From: Saccharicrinis sp. UBA6048
GTDB taxonomy: Bacteria; Bacteroidota; Bacteroidia; Bacteroidales; Marinilabiliaceae
DNA length: 5,860 nt
Reading direction: 5' to 3'
Assembly (NCBI GenBank): GCA_002429115.1
Contig: DIYS01000038.1
Coordinates: 1 to 5,860 of the forward strand
How positions within the stretch are numbered: position 1 is the stretch's first letter; each line of letters begins with the position of its first letter. Positions 4,209-5,860 of the stretch are shown piece by piece. A program made the translations under genes and the position numbers. The notes under the pieces are model-generated. The model had not been told where the DNA came from and searched no databases. It was given only the letters and a program-made list of their open reading frames with translations.

Positions 4209-5860
4209 AACGACTAATATTATTAATCAATCTTTTAATACTAACACACTTTGTGCAAGCACAAGAAAAAGTGATCTATCAACTCAGAAGTAAAACTATA
4301 GAGTTTAACGTTTCTCATGAAGAAATGTATGTGGAATTTACTGAAAATCAGAAATCGGATATACAAAGAATCTCAATAGACGGATTAGAAGAACTATCAA
4401 ATAACTCAGCTATTATAAAAGCGTCTGAATTGAAAGGTTCGTTCAGGGAGAGAAAACAAGGACTGAATAGTAAAACTGCTCAAAAATTTCGACGAGTTGA
4501 ACCTGTACTAATCTATCGCGATGGTACGAAGCAAATTGCAAAGGGTGAATTGAATATCAAGCTCAAAGTAAATGCTTCTATTGAGGATTTATTAGACGGC
4601 AAGATTTTTACAGCACGACCCAATGAATTTGAAAAAGATTTGTATTTGGTTAAGCTCAACTTAGAAACTTCCGAATTATTTGAATTAATCAACCAAATTC
4701 AAAATGACAGCAGGGTTGAGTTTGTTGAGCCTAATTTTATGAGGATGCTAAAACCTCATACCAATGATCCATTTCTTTCATCACAATGGGCAATTAATAA
4801 TCAAGGCTTTTTAGGCGGTACAATAGATGCCGATATGAATATAGACGATGCTTGGAATTTTGTAACAGGAACCGGAATCAAAGTTGCTGTAATTGATGAA
4901 GGTGTGGATTTATCACATCCTGATTTAACCGCTAATTTGTTAAGTGGTTATGATGCCACGGGAAATAACTCGGATGGAGCACCTTATGAGTCAAGGAATG
5001 ATGCCCATGGAACTGCTTGTGCCGGAATTATTGCAGGTGTTGGAAATAACAATACTGGCATTGCAGGTGTAGCATATAATGCAAAGATAATTCCCATAAG
5101 AGTTGCCTATTCAAATGGTTTTCCTTTAGGGGATGACCGAAGAACATGGGTTACCAATGATAACTGGATAGCCAATGGTATAAATTGGGCATGGCAAAAT
5201 GGTGCTGATGTATTGAGTAATTCTTATGGTGGAGGCTCATATTCCAGTATAATTGAGAATGCTATAAATAATGCAGTAAATAATGGTAGAAACGGAAAAG
5301 GTTCTGTTGTCTTATTTTCTTCGGGTAATGACAATGGAAGTGTTAGTTTTCCTTCAACTGTTGATAATGCCATTTCAGTAGGAGCCAGTTCCATGTGTGA
5401 TGAACGCAAAACACCAACTTCTTGTGATGGAGAATCGTGGTGGGGAAGCAACTTTGGTAATTCTTTAGATGTAGTTGCACCTGGTGTGAAAATCTACACA
5501 ACCGATATTTCAGGTTCAGCAGGCTATAATTTTGGTGACTACAAATCAGATTTCAATGGTACATCATCTGCCTGCCCAAATGCTGCAGGTGTTGTTGCCC
5601 TAATATTATCAGCAGATCCGAGCCTTACCCAACAAGAGGCAAGAGAAATCTTGGAGCGTAATACAGATAAAGTTAGTAGTTATAATTATTCCAATAATCC
5701 AACACAACCCAATGGAACTTGGAACAACGAAGTTGGATATGGTCGTTTAAATGCTTATCAAGCTGTATTGAAGGTATTAGAAAATAGTATTAAAATCGCT
5801 GGCTCTAAGTTTATCTGTGCCACCAACTCAACTTACATGCAAAATCCGGAGCAAAACGGA
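4205..5860 (+). CDS. S8 family (subtilisin-like) serine protease, incomplete at window end
   Basis: The open frame of 552 codons runs off the right edge. A signal peptide covers residues 1-19 (MKRLILLINLLILTHFVQA). A propeptide-like region follows to about 190, ending with the VEFVEPNF motif (171-178) typical of the end of a subtilase prodomain. The peptidase domain spans about 194-525 and has the full catalytic set: Asp231 in VAVIDEGVD, His268 in DAHGTACAG, oxyanion Asn375 in SSGNDNG and Ser454 in NGTSSACPNAAG. The protease should therefore be active and secreted. After GYGRLNAYQAV the chain continues (IAGSKFICATNSTYMQNP) as if starting an Ig-like or similar accessory domain. Bacteroidota S8 proteins of this layout often end in a type IX secretion sorting domain, which would lie outside the window. 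The ATGA overlap with the lipoprotein gene upstream supports this start and suggests coupled expression. Confidence 0.93.
   Translation, partial: MKRLILLINLLILTHFVQAQEKVIYQLRSKTIEFNVSHEEMYVEFTENQKSDIQRISIDGLEELSNNSAIIKASELKGSFRERKQGLNSKTAQKFRRVEPVLIYRDGTKQIAKGELNIKLKVNASIEDLLDGKIFTARPNEFEKDLYLVKLNLETSELFELINQIQNDSRVEFVEPNFMRMLKPHTNDPFLSSQWAINNQGFLGGTIDADMNIDDAWNFVTGTGIKVAVIDEGVDLSHPDLTANLLSGYDATGNNSDGAPYESRNDAHGTACAGIIAGVGNNNTGIAGVAYNAKIIPIRVAYSNGFPLGDDRRTWVTNDNWIANGINWAWQNGADVLSNSYGGGSYSSIIENAINNAVNNGRNGKGSVVLFSSGNDNGSVSFPSTVDNAISVGASSMCDERKTPTSCDGESWWGSNFGNSLDVVAPGVKIYTTDISGSAGYNFGDYKSDFNGTSSACPNAAGVVALILSADPSLTQQEAREILERNTDKVSSYNYSNNPTQPNGTWNNEVGYGRLNAYQAVLKVLENSIKIAGSKFICATNSTYMQNPEQNG

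Noticed and set aside
5224..5451. Open frame of 75 codons on the minus strand
   Set aside because: It lies antisense to the core of the S8 protease domain, which has a complete catalytic set on the + strand. No recognisable protein features.

Overview
The window looks like an accessory locus of a Bacteroidota (Bacteroidetes) bacterium. The DNA is AT-rich, translation starts lack Shine-Dalgarno sequences and sit behind A-rich stretches, and nearly every protein is an envelope or secreted type typical of that phylum: lipoproteins with acidic residues after the lipid-bearing cysteine, a small outer-membrane beta-barrel protein, PD40/TolB-like beta-propeller lipoproteins and a subtilisin-like protease. 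All credible genes are on the + strand. I cannot name the species.

Layout. A short leader repeat and a small cysteine-rich lipoprotein gene come first (76-519). A second leader copy follows directly, with only the first 11 codons of the same lipoprotein, and then breaks into unrelated sequence (567-659, with an out-of-frame remnant to 726). A third, looser leader copy precedes an outer-membrane beta-barrel gene (723-1316). That gene overlaps by ATGA with a tiny signal-peptide-like reading frame (1313-1399), which runs into what looks like the left end of an insertion sequence. The IS transposase keeps only about 30 codons. These are fused in frame to the last 17 codons of a lost beta-propeller gene, giving a 47-codon chimera (1470-1613). 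Two intact tandem beta-propeller lipoprotein paralogues follow (1626-2663, 2677-3669). They share near-identical ends and upstream spacers but have very different centres. After them come a 19-codon signal-peptide stub (3673-3732), a fourth leader copy, a second full copy of the cysteine-rich lipoprotein (3774-4208) and, overlapping it by ATGA, an S8 (subtilase) protease gene (4205 to the window end, incomplete).

How the parts may work together. The products would all be exported to the periplasm, outer membrane or cell surface. The tightest functional link is the ATGA overlap of the second lipoprotein with the S8 protease, which suggests coupled translation and possibly a partner relationship. 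The rest of the window shows gene turnover: duplicated leaders, tandem duplication with divergent centres, truncated gene starts and an IS scar with an adjacent deletion. The main message is a small surface-protein gene family being reshuffled around short conserved modules. No defence system, CRISPR array, tRNA, rRNA or complete mobile element is visible.
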